Below are positions 40,930 to 52,310 of a stretch of 64,000 nt of DNA, piece after piece; positions within the stretch are counted from its first letter, which is position 1, and the number at the start of each line of letters is the position of its first letter. The position numbers were made by a program, and so were the translations under genes. This stretch comes from an uncultured Desulfovibrio sp. GTDB taxonomy: Bacteria; Desulfobacterota; Desulfovibrionia; Desulfovibrionales; Desulfovibrionaceae. The notes beneath the pieces are model-generated. The model made no database searches and had not been told where the DNA came from. It saw only the letters and a list, made by a program, of their open reading frames with translations. The stretch covers positions 1 to 64,000 of the forward strand of contig NZ_CASDOY010000001.1 in the NCBI RefSeq assembly GCF_949282365.1. Direction: 5' to 3'.

Positions 40930-43900
40930 TCATGCCTGCAAGGAAGAAGTCTCCACCTTTTGGCATCCCGGACCGGAGATACGGCTTTTGCCCCCGCCTA
41001 GGGGGACAACTTCGATTTGGGTCGGCACGCGCTCCTTCAGGCTTGGGACGTGGGAAATGATCCCGATCAGCTTGCCGCGCTGCTGCAGGCTGGCTAAGGT
41101 CCCCAGCGCGGTATCCAGGGCGTCCTCATCCAGCGTGCCGAAACCTTCGTCGAGGAAAAGTGAGTCCACCCGGGTCGTGCGACTGGCCATTTGCGACAGC
41201 CCCAGCGCCAGCGCAAGGCTGACAAGAAAACTTTCTCCTCCGGAAAGATTTTTGGTACTGCGCCGTTCCCCTGCCTGATAGTTGTCGCGGATAAGCAGCT
41301 CAAGTGGCCCGGTGCCGACCTCCAGCAGATAGCGGTCGCTCATCCTGACCAGCTGCCGGTTGGCGTGGGCCACCATCAATTCCAGATTCATCTGCTGGAC
41401 CATATTGCGGAATTTCTTGCCGTCAGCGGAGCCGATCAGCTCCTGCAGGACGGACCATTGGTCAAACACCGCTTGCTGCTGTTCGATCCGTGCCACAAGG
41501 ACCTGCTGTTCCCCGCGCAAGCGATCATTGTCGGCCAGCCGCTGCATGCAGGAACCCAGCTGCTGCTGACGCCCGGCCTGTGTTTTTTCCACATCCTGCA
41601 GGTCAGCGGTCAGCGCCTCCCGGCTTCGGGTCGTGAGGGCCTTGACAGTTTCCTCCTGCAGTTGCTGCCGGGCGGCACCGCCCTGCCCCGCAAGGGACGA
41701 ACGGGCTTCCTGCAGTTCCCTGGCCTGCTGTTCCAGCTGCTCCCGCTGTTCCGCTGGCAAACAGGCCTGCAAAAAGGCGCGCTCATCAGAAAAGCCTTCC
41801 TGGACCAAGCCTTGACTGAATTCCTGCCCAGCACGCTCCATCTGGAGCGCCGTCTCAGCCAGCAAACTGTCCTTCTCCCGGATGGCGGCTTCCGTCATGG
41901 TAACGAGGCCGGACATCCTGCTGAGCACAGCATTTTGCTCGTTCAGACGCTGTTCGCTCTGCTGCACAGCCTGGGCAAGATTGTCTTCCGTCTCCTGCAC
42001 ATCATTTTCCGCAAACAGGGCCACGCGCTGTTCATGCAGGCCGCGCCACTGATCCTCGCGCTCCCTGACATCCCGCCGCAGGGCCTCCAGCTGCTTCTGT
42101 TGCAGGGACAGTTCCTGTTCGTGCTCCCGGACCGCCTGTTCCAGCTCCTGCCGGGATGCGAACATGCTGTCGAGCTTTGCTGTCTGCTTTTCCCATCCTG
42201 CGCGGCGTTGCTGCAAAAGTTGTAACGATACCGAAAGGTTCCCTTCCTGGTAGGCAAGATCGTACGCGGCGAGGATCGCATTGAGCGCCGCGCTGCCCTG
42301 GTGCCATTCCTGGATAAGCTGCTCCAGCTCGGTCTGCAGGCGTTGCCGCTCGGTCTCGCAGGTCTCCAGCAGATGCTTGCAGCGCTCCACCGTCTGATCC
42401 AGAGCGATCTTCTGCTCCTGCAGACGGGGCAAATTCTCCTCCAGCAGCAAGCGCGCATCTTCCAGTTTGCCGACGGAGGCAAGTCGCTGGAGCAGTTCCT
42501 CACGCGTGGCAGCCAGCCGGACACGGCGATTCCGCACCATATAGAGCGCCTGTTCGGGATCATCCTGCAGCCGGGGAGGCAAGTCCGTTTCCGCTGCAAG
42601 TTGTACCAGGTCCCGCTGCAATTCTTCAAGTTTTACTTTAAGCGATTCTATGCTCTCCGCGTGGATGTCCAGCCCCCGGACCAAACCGGCCAGGCGCTCC
42701 CGCAAGGCGGCACAGCGCTGCTCCACGAGCGCGGACTGCCGCCGCACATCGTCCACCTGCTGCCAATTGCGGGACGAGGGCAGCCCCTGCAAGAGGAAGG
42801 GATGCTCCAGAGAACCGCACAGAGGGCAGGCATGCCCTTCTTCCAGCTGGGCGCGGTGCTGCTCCAGGCTGGCGATACGCAAGGCAAGCATGCGCTCGCG
42901 CTCCAGGCTTTCCCGGGAGATCTCCAGTGCATCGCGCAGGGTCTGCTGCTGTTCCAGTTCTTTCCGTCCTTCCTGCAGCTGCGCCTCCCAAAGCTGTGCC
43001 TCCTGCTGCAGGCTGTGCAGCTCGGTGGAGGCACGGAACATCTCGCTCAACAGTGTGTCGGCGTGCTGCAAGAGCAGGAGTTTTTTCTGGACGTCACTAT
43101 AGGCCTCCTGCCACTGGAGCGGGCTTTTCCCCTCCAGCAGGCGCTGCTGCTCCTGCAGCAGCTGTTGCCTTTTTGCCTGCAGGCGGGCCAGTTCGGTCGC
43201 GGTATTTTCCTGCTGGCGGCGTCGCTCGCCCAAGGCTGCCGCTGTTTTTTCCAGCTGGCGTTGCCCGGCTTCCAGCTCGGCACGGCGTTGTTTTTTCTTT
43301 TGTTCCAGCGCGTGGATCCGGCGCATATCGGCTTCGATACCGCTCAACTGCCCCAGCAGACCGGCATCAACAGCATGGGCATCACGCCAGCTTTCCAGGG
43401 CCTGCTGCTCCCGCAGCACAACTTCCAGGGCCTGCTGCCGGTTACTGAGCCTCTCCTGCACGCCGGACAGGGCCTGTTCCTTGCTCCGAACTTCCAGCAG
43501 CGCCCGCTGTACTTCTTTTTCCGAGCCTTCCAGCTGCACGTCCAGCGCCCGTACCTGGTGCAGCAAAGGTGTCTGCCGGGCCTGCTCCGCCCTGGACTGT
43601 TCCAGTTCACGACCGTACACGCCCAGCTTTTCCTGGGCGGCACGCAGCTTTTCCTGCAGCCGCGGCAATTCGGCGGCATGGTTTTCACGCTGTTCACGCC
43701 ATTGGCCTTGCTGATGACGCAACTGCAGCAGCGCGGCATAGCGTGTTTCAAGCCGGGCAGCACGCTGTGCCTGTTCGAGCTGTGCGGCCCGGGGCAAAAA
43801 TGCCTGCTCCCGTGCAGCCAGTTTTTGTTCCTCGGCTTCAAGACGGGCCAGCCGGGCGCGCAGACCGTCGAGATCCTGCAGCCATTGCAGTGCCTGCCGC

Positions 43901-44628
43901 AGCTGTAGTGCCTGTTCTCTGGCCTGATGGTCCTGCTCCTTCAGCCGGACCATTTGCTGGCGCAGGGCTTCTTCCTCTTCCTGCGGCAGCAGCGGCTTGC
44001 CGGCCAGTTCTTTTTGCAGCTCTTCCAGGAGCAGTTTTTCTCGCCGATGCCGTTCATGCACCAGTATGGAGATACGGCTGTATTTTTCCGTGCCGGTGAT
44101 GCTTTCGAGGATGGGAGCGCGGCTGTCCGCCGAAGCATCGAGAAAGGCGGAAAAACCTCCCTGCGCCAGCATCATGGACCGGGTGAAGCGCTCGAAATCG
44201 AGACCGGTTATCTCGGCCACCACGCGGGCCATGTCCCGCTTCTGGGAACAAATGATCTGCTGGCTGTCGGCGTCTGCGATCTCGTGCCGTGCCGGCTGCA
44301 ATTTGCCGTCCGGAGACTTGCGGGCCCGGCGCTGGCTCCAGTGGCAGCGGTAACGCCGGCCCGATGCCACCTGAAAAACGACTTCGGCCAGGCATTCCCC
44401 GGTCTGGCGGGACATGATCTCGTTTTCGCTGTCGCTCAAGGTCTTGAGACGCGGCGTGCGTCCGTACAGGGCCAGGCAGATGGCGTCCAGGAGAGTGGTC
44501 TTGCCTGCACCGGTGGGTCCGGTGATGGCGAAAATGCCGGCGGAAACAAAATCAGGCCTGGTCAGGTCTATCTCCCACAGGCCGTTCAGGGAGTTGAGAT
44601 TCTGAAAACGTATTTTCTGGATGCGCAT
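40930..44628 (-). CDS. sbcC: Exonuclease subunit SbcC (SMC-like ATPase)
   Basis: 1,232 residues. The N-terminal ATPase half carries Walker A AITGPTGAGKTTLLDAICLA (about 31-50). The C-terminal half has NLSGGESFLVSLALALGLSQ and Walker B VDSLFLDEGFGTLDEDAL (about 1160). Between them are very long Gln/Glu/Leu-rich coiled coils interrupted by the zinc hook HACPLCGSLEHP (CxxC, about residue 600). With SbcD it forms a Mre11-Rad50-type complex that trims hairpins and double-strand ends. It starts nine bases after sbcD. An SbcCD complex beside the terminus region suits its role in processing palindromes and over-replicated ends, but that is inference. Confidence 0.97.
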   Translation of the reverse strand: MRIQKIRFQNLNSLNGLWEIDLTRPDFVSAGIFAITGPTGAGKTTLLDAICLALYGRTPRLKTLSDSENEIMSRQTGECLAEVVFQVASGRRYRCHWSQRRARKSPDGKLQPARHEIADADSQQIICSQKRDMARVVAEITGLDFERFTRSMMLAQGGFSAFLDASADSRAPILESITGTEKYSRISILVHERHRREKLLLEELQKELAGKPLLPQEEEEALRQQMVRLKEQDHQAREQALQLRQALQWLQDLDGLRARLARLEAEEQKLAAREQAFLPRAAQLEQAQRAARLETRYAALLQLRHQQGQWREQRENHAAELPRLQEKLRAAQEKLGVYGRELEQSRAEQARQTPLLHQVRALDVQLEGSEKEVQRALLEVRSKEQALSGVQERLSNRQQALEVVLREQQALESWRDAHAVDAGLLGQLSGIEADMRRIHALEQKKKQRRAELEAGQRQLEKTAAALGERRRQQENTATELARLQAKRQQLLQEQQRLLEGKSPLQWQEAYSDVQKKLLLLQHADTLLSEMFRASTELHSLQQEAQLWEAQLQEGRKELEQQQTLRDALEISRESLERERMLALRIASLEQHRAQLEEGHACPLCGSLEHPFLLQGLPSSRNWQQVDDVRRQSALVEQRCAALRERLAGLVRGLDIHAESIESLKVKLEELQRDLVQLAAETDLPPRLQDDPEQALYMVRNRRVRLAATREELLQRLASVGKLEDARLLLEENLPRLQEQKIALDQTVERCKHLLETCETERQRLQTELEQLIQEWHQGSAALNAILAAYDLAYQEGNLSVSLQLLQQRRAGWEKQTAKLDSMFASRQELEQAVREHEQELSLQQKQLEALRRDVREREDQWRGLHEQRVALFAENDVQETEDNLAQAVQQSEQRLNEQNAVLSRMSGLVTMTEAAIREKDSLLAETALQMERAGQEFSQGLVQEGFSDERAFLQACLPAEQREQLEQQARELQEARSSLAGQGGAARQQLQEETVKALTTRSREALTADLQDVEKTQAGRQQQLGSCMQRLADNDRLRGEQQVLVARIEQQQAVFDQWSVLQELIGSADGKKFRNMVQQMNLELMVAHANRQLVRMSDRYLLEVGTGPLELLIRDNYQAGERRSTKNLSGGESFLVSLALALGLSQMASRTTRVDSLFLDEGFGTLDEDALDTALGTLASLQQRGKLIGIISHVPSLKERVPTQIEVVPLGGGKSRISGPGCQKVETSSLQA

Positions 44629-44637
44629 GTGGGGCCC

Positions 44638-45867
44638 CTAGTCGGCATTGCTGTCCGTTTCGTGCATGGTCGTCAGGATCTCCCCGTACAGACGCATGAG
44701 CCGCTCAGCCTGCTCCCCTTCGATCTGCCGGGCGGCAAGACAGCGTGCAAAGACTTCCGTCTCGCTCAGCTCTTCAAGATTTTTGCCGGTATCGTCCAGA
44801 CTGGGCTGGCAGTCCTGGAGCCGGGCGTTGCGTATTTTCAACACCCTGATGTCGCTGCCGGCAACGGCATCCTCCACTTTCTGGCGCAGACTGCCTTCCA
44901 GATCGTCCCCCGTATAGATGACCTCCAGCCAGGCGGAGCCGCCATTGTCGCGCAAGTCGGCCAGGCGCTGCCCTATCTCCCGCATGGAGCCGCTCACCCG
45001 CTCCAGATGCTGGAATTCCGGCACAGGCAACAGTTCCACCCGGGGCCGCCTTCCCTCGAAATCGACCAGGCAGACGCTCTTGGGCTGACCGGCTTCACCA
45101 AAGCCCATGGGCAGGGGCGAACCGCTGTAGCGCATGTGCTCCCTGGAATCCACCCGTTGCGGCACATGCAGATGCCCCAGGGCAAGATAGTCGATGGCCG
45201 GAGGAAAGATGGTCACAGGCACATGGGCCAGCGAGCCCACATAGAGCTCGCGCACGCCATCTCCTTCCACCGTACGGCCTCCGGCGGTGAAGAGGTGGCC
45301 CATGCACAGCAGCGGGATATCATTGCCGGCCTCCATGCGGATCTGATCCGCCTGGGCCACGAGCTGGCCGTAGTGCCTGCGGATGGCCTCCTGCATCTTG
45401 GCTTCCTTGTCGGCTACGCTCTCCCCTTCTTCCACGAGGCGCATATCGGCGTCACGCAGAAAGGGGACAGCGCAGACCACAAGGCAGACCCTGTTCTGGG
45501 CGTCGCGCAGGACCTTGATCTCGTCGGCCGGATCGTCGGGCAGACTGCCCACCACATGGACATCCAGGACCTGCAGGATATGGCGTGAAGCACCCAGCAT
45601 GGACGGTGAATCATGATTGCCGGCGGTGATGACCACATGGCGGCAGGGGGAAAGATAGACCTGGCGCAAAAAATCATAGTACAGACGCTGCGCCCTGTTG
45701 CTGGGCGTCCCCGTATCGAAGACATCACCGGAAACGACAAGGACATCCACCTGTTTTTCCTGCAGGGTACGGGCAAGCCAGCCCAAAAAGGCCGCGAATT
45801 CCTCATAGCGTTTCTGGCCGAAAAGCGACCGTCCGAGGTGCCAGTCCGAGGTATGGAGTACGCGCAT
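44638..45867 (-). CDS. sbcD: Exonuclease subunit SbcD (Mre11-like nuclease)
   Basis: 409 residues. Metallophosphoesterase motifs are in order: MRVLHTSDWHLGRSLFG (D-x-H), VVSGDVFDTGTPSNRA (GD), ITAGNHDSPSMLG (GNHD), CMGHLFTAGG and LALGHLHVPQRV (GH-x-H). The C-terminal capping domain contains WLEVIYTGDD. It is the nuclease partner of SbcC. The frame is open 54 codons further upstream, but the family consistently begins just before HTSDWHLG, so I start at 45867, without a strong ribosome site. Confidence 0.96.
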   Translation of the reverse strand: MRVLHTSDWHLGRSLFGQKRYEEFAAFLGWLARTLQEKQVDVLVVSGDVFDTGTPSNRAQRLYYDFLRQVYLSPCRHVVITAGNHDSPSMLGASRHILQVLDVHVVGSLPDDPADEIKVLRDAQNRVCLVVCAVPFLRDADMRLVEEGESVADKEAKMQEAIRRHYGQLVAQADQIRMEAGNDIPLLCMGHLFTAGGRTVEGDGVRELYVGSLAHVPVTIFPPAIDYLALGHLHVPQRVDSREHMRYSGSPLPMGFGEAGQPKSVCLVDFEGRRPRVELLPVPEFQHLERVSGSMREIGQRLADLRDNGGSAWLEVIYTGDDLEGSLRQKVEDAVAGSDIRVLKIRNARLQDCQPSLDDTGKNLEELSETEVFARCLAARQIEGEQAERLMRLYGEILTTMHETDSNAD

Positions 45868-45996
45868 GATACAAAAGCCGTGTTGTGCCGGAGCCCGGCG
45901 ATGAGGGGACTGAAAGCCGCTACCGGAGCGACCATTCCAGTTATAAGACCGAAAAAAAGGCCTGTGAAGGCCCGGGCTGCAGGAAAAGTCCTGACG

Positions 45997-46019
45997 AAAA
46001 AGCCCTGCTTGCGCAGGGC
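45997..46019 (-). terminator. Terminator after the 140-residue unknown gene
   Basis: On the minus strand GCCCTGC, GCAA loop, GCAGGGC, TTTTT. It separates the dapB-side unit from sbcDC. Confidence 0.9.
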
Positions 46020-46025
46020 ATTCCG

Positions 46026-46448
46026 TCAATAGGCGTTAATATATTCGTCCAGACTGCCGGCGGAACAGTTGCGGCTGACCCAGAACGCGGATGCCCAGAC
46101 CATGAGCGCCGTGGCCTGCGTATCGTCCAGGCTTTTGAGCTTGCTCTCCAGACTGGAGCGGCTGGCGCCGTGCCTGAGATGCAGGTTGTTGAGATCGCAC
46201 GCATCATTGACCCGCAACAACAGATAGGACAGGCGCGTATGGTCAGGCAGCAGGCGCGTATCCTTGTGGGCTTCCACGATGGTCTTCAGCTCGGCCGCGG
46301 TGAACATCTGCTTGATGGCTGTCATGGCCCGGAAAAACGTATCCACAGCCCAGGGTAGGATGAACTCTGCCCCGGCGCTCTTGGTACGGAAATAATCCTT
46401 GAGCCAGCGTTCCTGCTCGTCATTGATGCGTGCTGCTACCTGTGGCAT
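46026..46448 (-). CDS. Conserved hypothetical protein
   Basis: 140 residues, largely alpha-helical, soluble, no signal peptide or metal motifs. Recognisable stretches are NDEQERWLKDYFRTKSAGAE, WAVDTFFRAMTAIKQMFTAA and RLSYLLLRVNDACDLNNLHL. I do not recognise the family. It lies 89 bases downstream of dapB on the same strand and ends in a good terminator, so it may be the tail of the long repair/proteolysis operon or a separate unit. Confidence 0.7.
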   Translation of the reverse strand: MPQVAARINDEQERWLKDYFRTKSAGAEFILPWAVDTFFRAMTAIKQMFTAAELKTIVEAHKDTRLLPDHTRLSYLLLRVNDACDLNNLHLRHGASRSSLESKLKSLDDTQATALMVWASAFWVSRNCSAGSLDEYINAY

Positions 46449-46527
46449 GGGTCCCCCGTAGACGTCTGCAGGACATCAGCGTCCCGCGAACATTGGCAGC
46501 AGCCTAGCGCAGGGGCCGCCGGAACTC

Positions 46528-46551
46528 AAGATATTTTCTAGAAAATATCTT
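46528..46551. repeat. Perfect 24-bp palindrome across the dapB stop codon
   Basis: The half-site AAGATATTTTCT (46528-46539) is followed directly by its exact complement (46540-46551). It includes the last three codons and TAG of dapB. No T-tract follows, so it is not a typical terminator. Confidence 0.7.
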
Positions 46552-47320
46552 GCATTCCGTACAGGCGGCCGGGCTGCTGACCGGCAAGCCAGCGGGCGGC
46601 ACGCAGGGCGCCCTGGGCAAAGGTTTCGCGCGAATGGGCCTGATGCGTCACTTCGATACGCTCGCCCGGCCCCATGAAATAGACCGTGTGCACCCCCACC
46701 ACATCACCGCCGCGGATGGCCTGGATGCCGATCTGCACCTTGGGACGTTCGCCGATGATACCGTCACGGGCGGAGCAGCGCACCTCGTCCAGCTCCCAGC
46801 CGCGGGCTTCGGCCAGGCATTCGCCCAGACGCAGGGCCGTACCGCTGGGCGAATCCTTCTTGCGATTGTGGTGCAGCTCCACCATCTCGATATCATACTT
46901 GTCGCCGAGGGCGCGGGTCAGTTCAGGCAGGACCTTGAGCAGCACATTGACGCCAATGCTCATATTGGGGGCCCAGAAGATGCGGCAGGTCCCGGCCAGC
47001 TGCGCCAGCTCCTGCTTTTGCTCATTGCTGAGACCCGTCGTACCGATGACGTGGGCCGCACCGAATTTCGCCACGCTGCGGGCCGTGGCCAGGCTGACCT
47101 CGGGTGCCGAAAAGTCGATGACGACCGCCTTGCTGCCCACGCTCTGCAACAGGTCTTCCACATCCTGGGTCACCGGACACGGCAGGGAGGCCAGAGCCGC
47201 GGCAAACTCGCTGCGTTCCACCACGCCCGCCAGCGTGTAGGCGGGATCTTCCTGCACCAGAGTGCAGATGGTACGTCCCATGCGCCCGTTGGCGCCCATG
47301 ACGATGATCGGCATGCTCAT
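46538..47320 (-). CDS. dapB: 4-hydroxy-tetrahydrodipicolinate reductase
   Basis: 260 residues. The N-terminal NAD(P)H-binding motif is IIVMGANGRMGRTICTLVQE. VIGTTGLSNEQ and WAPNMSIGVNVLLKVLPELT surround the substrate site, and the signature MVELHHNRKKDSPSGTALRL contains the catalytic His-His and Lys. It reduces 4-hydroxy-tetrahydrodipicolinate in the lysine and diaminopimelate pathway, needed for peptidoglycan. It follows ligA by 27 bases, as the last certain member of the radA-to-dapB operon. Confidence 0.97.
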   Translation of the reverse strand: MSMPIIVMGANGRMGRTICTLVQEDPAYTLAGVVERSEFAAALASLPCPVTQDVEDLLQSVGSKAVVIDFSAPEVSLATARSVAKFGAAHVIGTTGLSNEQKQELAQLAGTCRIFWAPNMSIGVNVLLKVLPELTRALGDKYDIEMVELHHNRKKDSPSGTALRLGECLAEARGWELDEVRCSARDGIIGERPKVQIGIQAIRGGDVVGVHTVYFMGPGERIEVTHQAHSRETFAQGALRAARWLAGQQPGRLYGMQDIF

Positions 47321-47347
47321 GTTTCACCTATCCTGTTAGATTGAGGG

Positions 47348-49510
47348 TTAGACGGCCGTCCTGTCCGCCAGCAGCTCCAGAAAAGCTGCCTCATCCAGAA
47401 CGTCGATGCCCAGACTGCGGGCCTTTTCCAGCTTGCTGCCGGGATTTTCACCCACGATGAGGATATCCAGTTTTTTGCTGACGCTGCCCAGTACCGTCGC
47501 ACCGGCCTCTTCAGCCAGCTGTTTGGCCTTGCTGCGGGGCATGGAGAGCGTCCCGGTAAAGAGGACCTTCTTTCCCCGCAGGGGGCCGTCGTCCGTGGGC
47601 GACTGCGCTTCCCTGACGGCCGCGGGCCACAGGCCCGCTTCACGCAGGCCTGACAGCATATGCTGGTTGGACGGGCTCGCGAAAAAGCTGCGGATGGAGC
47701 TGGCGACTTCCGGCCCTACGTCCGGCAGCTCCAGCAGACGCTGCGTACCGGCGGCCGCCAGAGCGTCCATATCAGCAAAGTTTTCTGCCAGCAGGCGGGC
47801 GGTCTGCTCGCCCACATGGCGGATGCCAAGGGCGCTGACGAGGCGGGCCAGCGTGGCATTGTGGCGGGCATCATCAAAGGCATCCACGATTTTTTGGGCC
47901 AGCACCTCGCCCATGCGTTCAAAGGGGAGCAGGTCCTGCACGGTGAGCCGGAACAACTGTTCCGGGCTGCTGACGCGGCCGCTGCTGACCAGCTGCTCTA
48001 TCCACTTCTGCCCCACCCCCTGCACATCCAGCCCGGCCTTGGAAACAAAATGACAGATGGAGCGCAGCCGCACGGCCGGACAGGAGATATTGCCGCAACG
48101 CCAGGCCGCCTCACCGGGCTCGCGGTGGGCCGCCTCCCCGCAGACCGGGCAAACATGCGGAAAGGCAAAGGGCCGCGCTCCTGCGGGGCGTTCCTCCAGC
48201 ACCGGGCCCACCACTTCGGGGATGACGTCGCCCGCCCGCTGGACGATGACCGTATCACCGACGCGCACATCCTTGGCCTGGATCTCGTCTTCATTATGCA
48301 GTGTCGCGCGGGTGACCATGACCCCGCCCACGGCCACCGGCTCCAGCAGGGCCACCGGCGTCAGCACGCCCGTACGCCCCACCTGGATCTCGATACCGGT
48401 CAGGCGGGTATGCACCTGCATGGCCGGGAACTTGAAGGCAATGGCAAAGCGCGGCGCCCGTGCGGTGAAGCCGAGGGCCTCCTGGGCTTCCAGATCGTCC
48501 TGCTTGGCCACAGCGCCGTCGATCTCCATGGGGAAATCCGCCCTGCCCTGCCGGACCTGTTCCACATAGGTTTCCACTGCGCCCGGGTCGGCACAGAGCC
48601 TGCCGTCAGGGGGCGTAAGGAAACCATAGTCCTGCAGACGGGCCGCCAGCTCATGCTGATAGCGGCAAGGCAGCGCCCGCCCCCAGCGGACTTCGCCCAG
48701 ACTGTAGGCCAGGAAACGCAGCGGCATGGTCTGGGTATGGGAGACATCCAGCTGCCGCAAGGCACCGGCCGCCGCATTGCGCGGATTGGCCAGCAGCTTC
48801 TGGCCCAGGGACTCCCGGCGTTCATTGATGGCGGCAAAGTCTTTTTTGTAGATGACCACCTCGCCGCGCACTTCCAGACGCTCGGGGAACGGTCCCGTAC
48901 CCCGCAAGCGCAGCGGGACCGTGCGGATGGTGCGCACGGCCTCGGTGACGACTTCGCCCTCCTCGCCGTCGCCGCGCGTCAGGGCTTCCTGCAGCACACC
49001 GTTTTCGTAAATGATCTCCAGGGCGAGACCGTCCAGCTTGGGATCGCACCAGAAGCTCAGGGGCGCTTCGGGCAGTGTCCTGCCCATCCGGGCCACGAAT
49101 TCCTGCCATTCCTCAGCGGAAAAAACGTTGTCCAGCCCATACATGCGCTGCCGGTGGCGCTGCTTGGGCAGCCCTCCCAGCAAACCTCCCCCCACGCGCA
49201 GGGTGGGAGAATGCGGGCTGCGCCACTGGGGATAGCCATCTTCCAGAGCCTGCAGTTCCCGGAACAAGGCGTCGTATTGGTCGTCGCTGATGACCGGCTT
49301 GTCCAGGGTATGGTACAGATAATTATGATGCTCCAGTATGGTGACAAGCCATTCCATCCGCTCCCGGGGTTTGTCTGCAGGCGGTTCGGGCAGGCTCAAA
49401 GGATCCGCCGCTGGCGCGGCGGGCTGCGTCTGTGCGAGGGACGTCCCGGGATGCGCGCCAGTTCCAGGCTTTGCGGACGGATCGAAAAGAAAAAGCTGTT
49501 TGGGGCTCAT
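47348..49510 (-). CDS. ligA: NAD-dependent DNA ligase
   Basis: 720 residues. After an N-terminal extension comes the Ia domain (DKPVISDDQYDALFRELQAL). The adenylated Lys is in WCDPKLDGLALEIIYENG, followed by VRGEVVIYKKDF, the OB fold (VGRTGVLTPVALLEPVAVGG), a four-Cys zinc finger (CPVCGEAAHREPGEA with WRCGNISCPA), helix-hairpin-helix repeats and a C-terminal BRCT domain (about 640-720). It seals nicks in replication and repair. The first 45 residues before RERMEWLVTILEHHNYLYHT are Pro/Ala-rich, longer than in most ligases. CGGAG precedes the ATG. Confidence 0.97.
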   Translation of the reverse strand: MSPKQLFLFDPSAKPGTGAHPGTSLAQTQPAAPAADPLSLPEPPADKPRERMEWLVTILEHHNYLYHTLDKPVISDDQYDALFRELQALEDGYPQWRSPHSPTLRVGGGLLGGLPKQRHRQRMYGLDNVFSAEEWQEFVARMGRTLPEAPLSFWCDPKLDGLALEIIYENGVLQEALTRGDGEEGEVVTEAVRTIRTVPLRLRGTGPFPERLEVRGEVVIYKKDFAAINERRESLGQKLLANPRNAAAGALRQLDVSHTQTMPLRFLAYSLGEVRWGRALPCRYQHELAARLQDYGFLTPPDGRLCADPGAVETYVEQVRQGRADFPMEIDGAVAKQDDLEAQEALGFTARAPRFAIAFKFPAMQVHTRLTGIEIQVGRTGVLTPVALLEPVAVGGVMVTRATLHNEDEIQAKDVRVGDTVIVQRAGDVIPEVVGPVLEERPAGARPFAFPHVCPVCGEAAHREPGEAAWRCGNISCPAVRLRSICHFVSKAGLDVQGVGQKWIEQLVSSGRVSSPEQLFRLTVQDLLPFERMGEVLAQKIVDAFDDARHNATLARLVSALGIRHVGEQTARLLAENFADMDALAAAGTQRLLELPDVGPEVASSIRSFFASPSNQHMLSGLREAGLWPAAVREAQSPTDDGPLRGKKVLFTGTLSMPRSKAKQLAEEAGATVLGSVSKKLDILIVGENPGSKLEKARSLGIDVLDEAAFLELLADRTAV

Positions 49511-49512
49511 GG

Positions 49513-51530
<2,018 letters not shown>

Positions 51531-51534
<4 letters not shown>

Positions 51535-52310
51535 ACAGACTCACTGGGGATCCAGCCCCGGGCTGGATCATGACGGAACGGAGTACGCCACGGCTGCCAG
51601 GGCAGACCGGGCAGGCGGTCGCCTTTGTCTCCGGGTTCGTCACCGGAGAGCGGCACAGTCTGCCGCAGCCGGGCCAAAAATTCTTCGCGGGGGATATCCC
51701 GGGCCCCCATGGCCAGCATGTGCGGGGTCGCCTGCTGGCAGTCCAGCAAGCGGAAGCCACGGCAGCGCAGAAAGGCCACCAGACCGGCCAGGGCCGCCCG
51801 CGAGGCCTCGGGACGACAATGGAACATGGATTCCCCGAAAAAAGCACGGCCCAGCGCCACGCCGTACAGTCCGCCGACCAGCACCCCGTCCTGCCAGGCT
51901 TCCACGGAATGCGCATAGCCCAAAGCATGCAGGCGCTCGTAGGCAACGATCATCTCCGGGACGATCCATGTCCCGTCCTGGCCCCGGCGCGGGGCGGCAC
52001 AGGCCCGGATGACACGCGCGAATGCCGTATCCATGGTCAGGTGGAACGGATGCTTGCGCAAGGTCCGTTCACTGCGCCGCGGCAGGGAGAATGCTTCCAG
52101 CGGCAGGATGCAGCGGGGATCGGGACACCACCACAGCAGGGGCATGTCCTCGCCGTACCAGGGAAAGATCCCCCGGCTGTAGGCTGCCAGCAGACGGGCC
52201 GGGTGCAGATCGCCGCCGGCGCACAGTATGCCTTCTCCAGTGCAGCGGCGCAGGGGAGGGAACTGCGCCGCATACAGGGCTATCAGCCTACGCATCCTTC
52301 CGTCCGTCAT
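51531..52310 (-). CDS. aat: Leucyl/phenylalanyl-tRNA-protein transferase
   Basis: 259 residues. Hallmarks are the N-terminal GILCAGGDLHPARLLAAYSR followed by GIFPWYGEDMPLLWWCPDPR, then GTWIVPEMIVAYERLHALGY and GGLYGVALGRAFFGESMFH. It attaches Leu or Phe from tRNA to proteins beginning with Lys or Arg, creating N-degrons. The start at 52310 overlaps the clpA end by 23 bases and uses the GGAGG repeat in the clpA tail. The context is decisive: clpS and clpA, which recognise and unfold the products, are immediately upstream. Confidence 0.97.
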
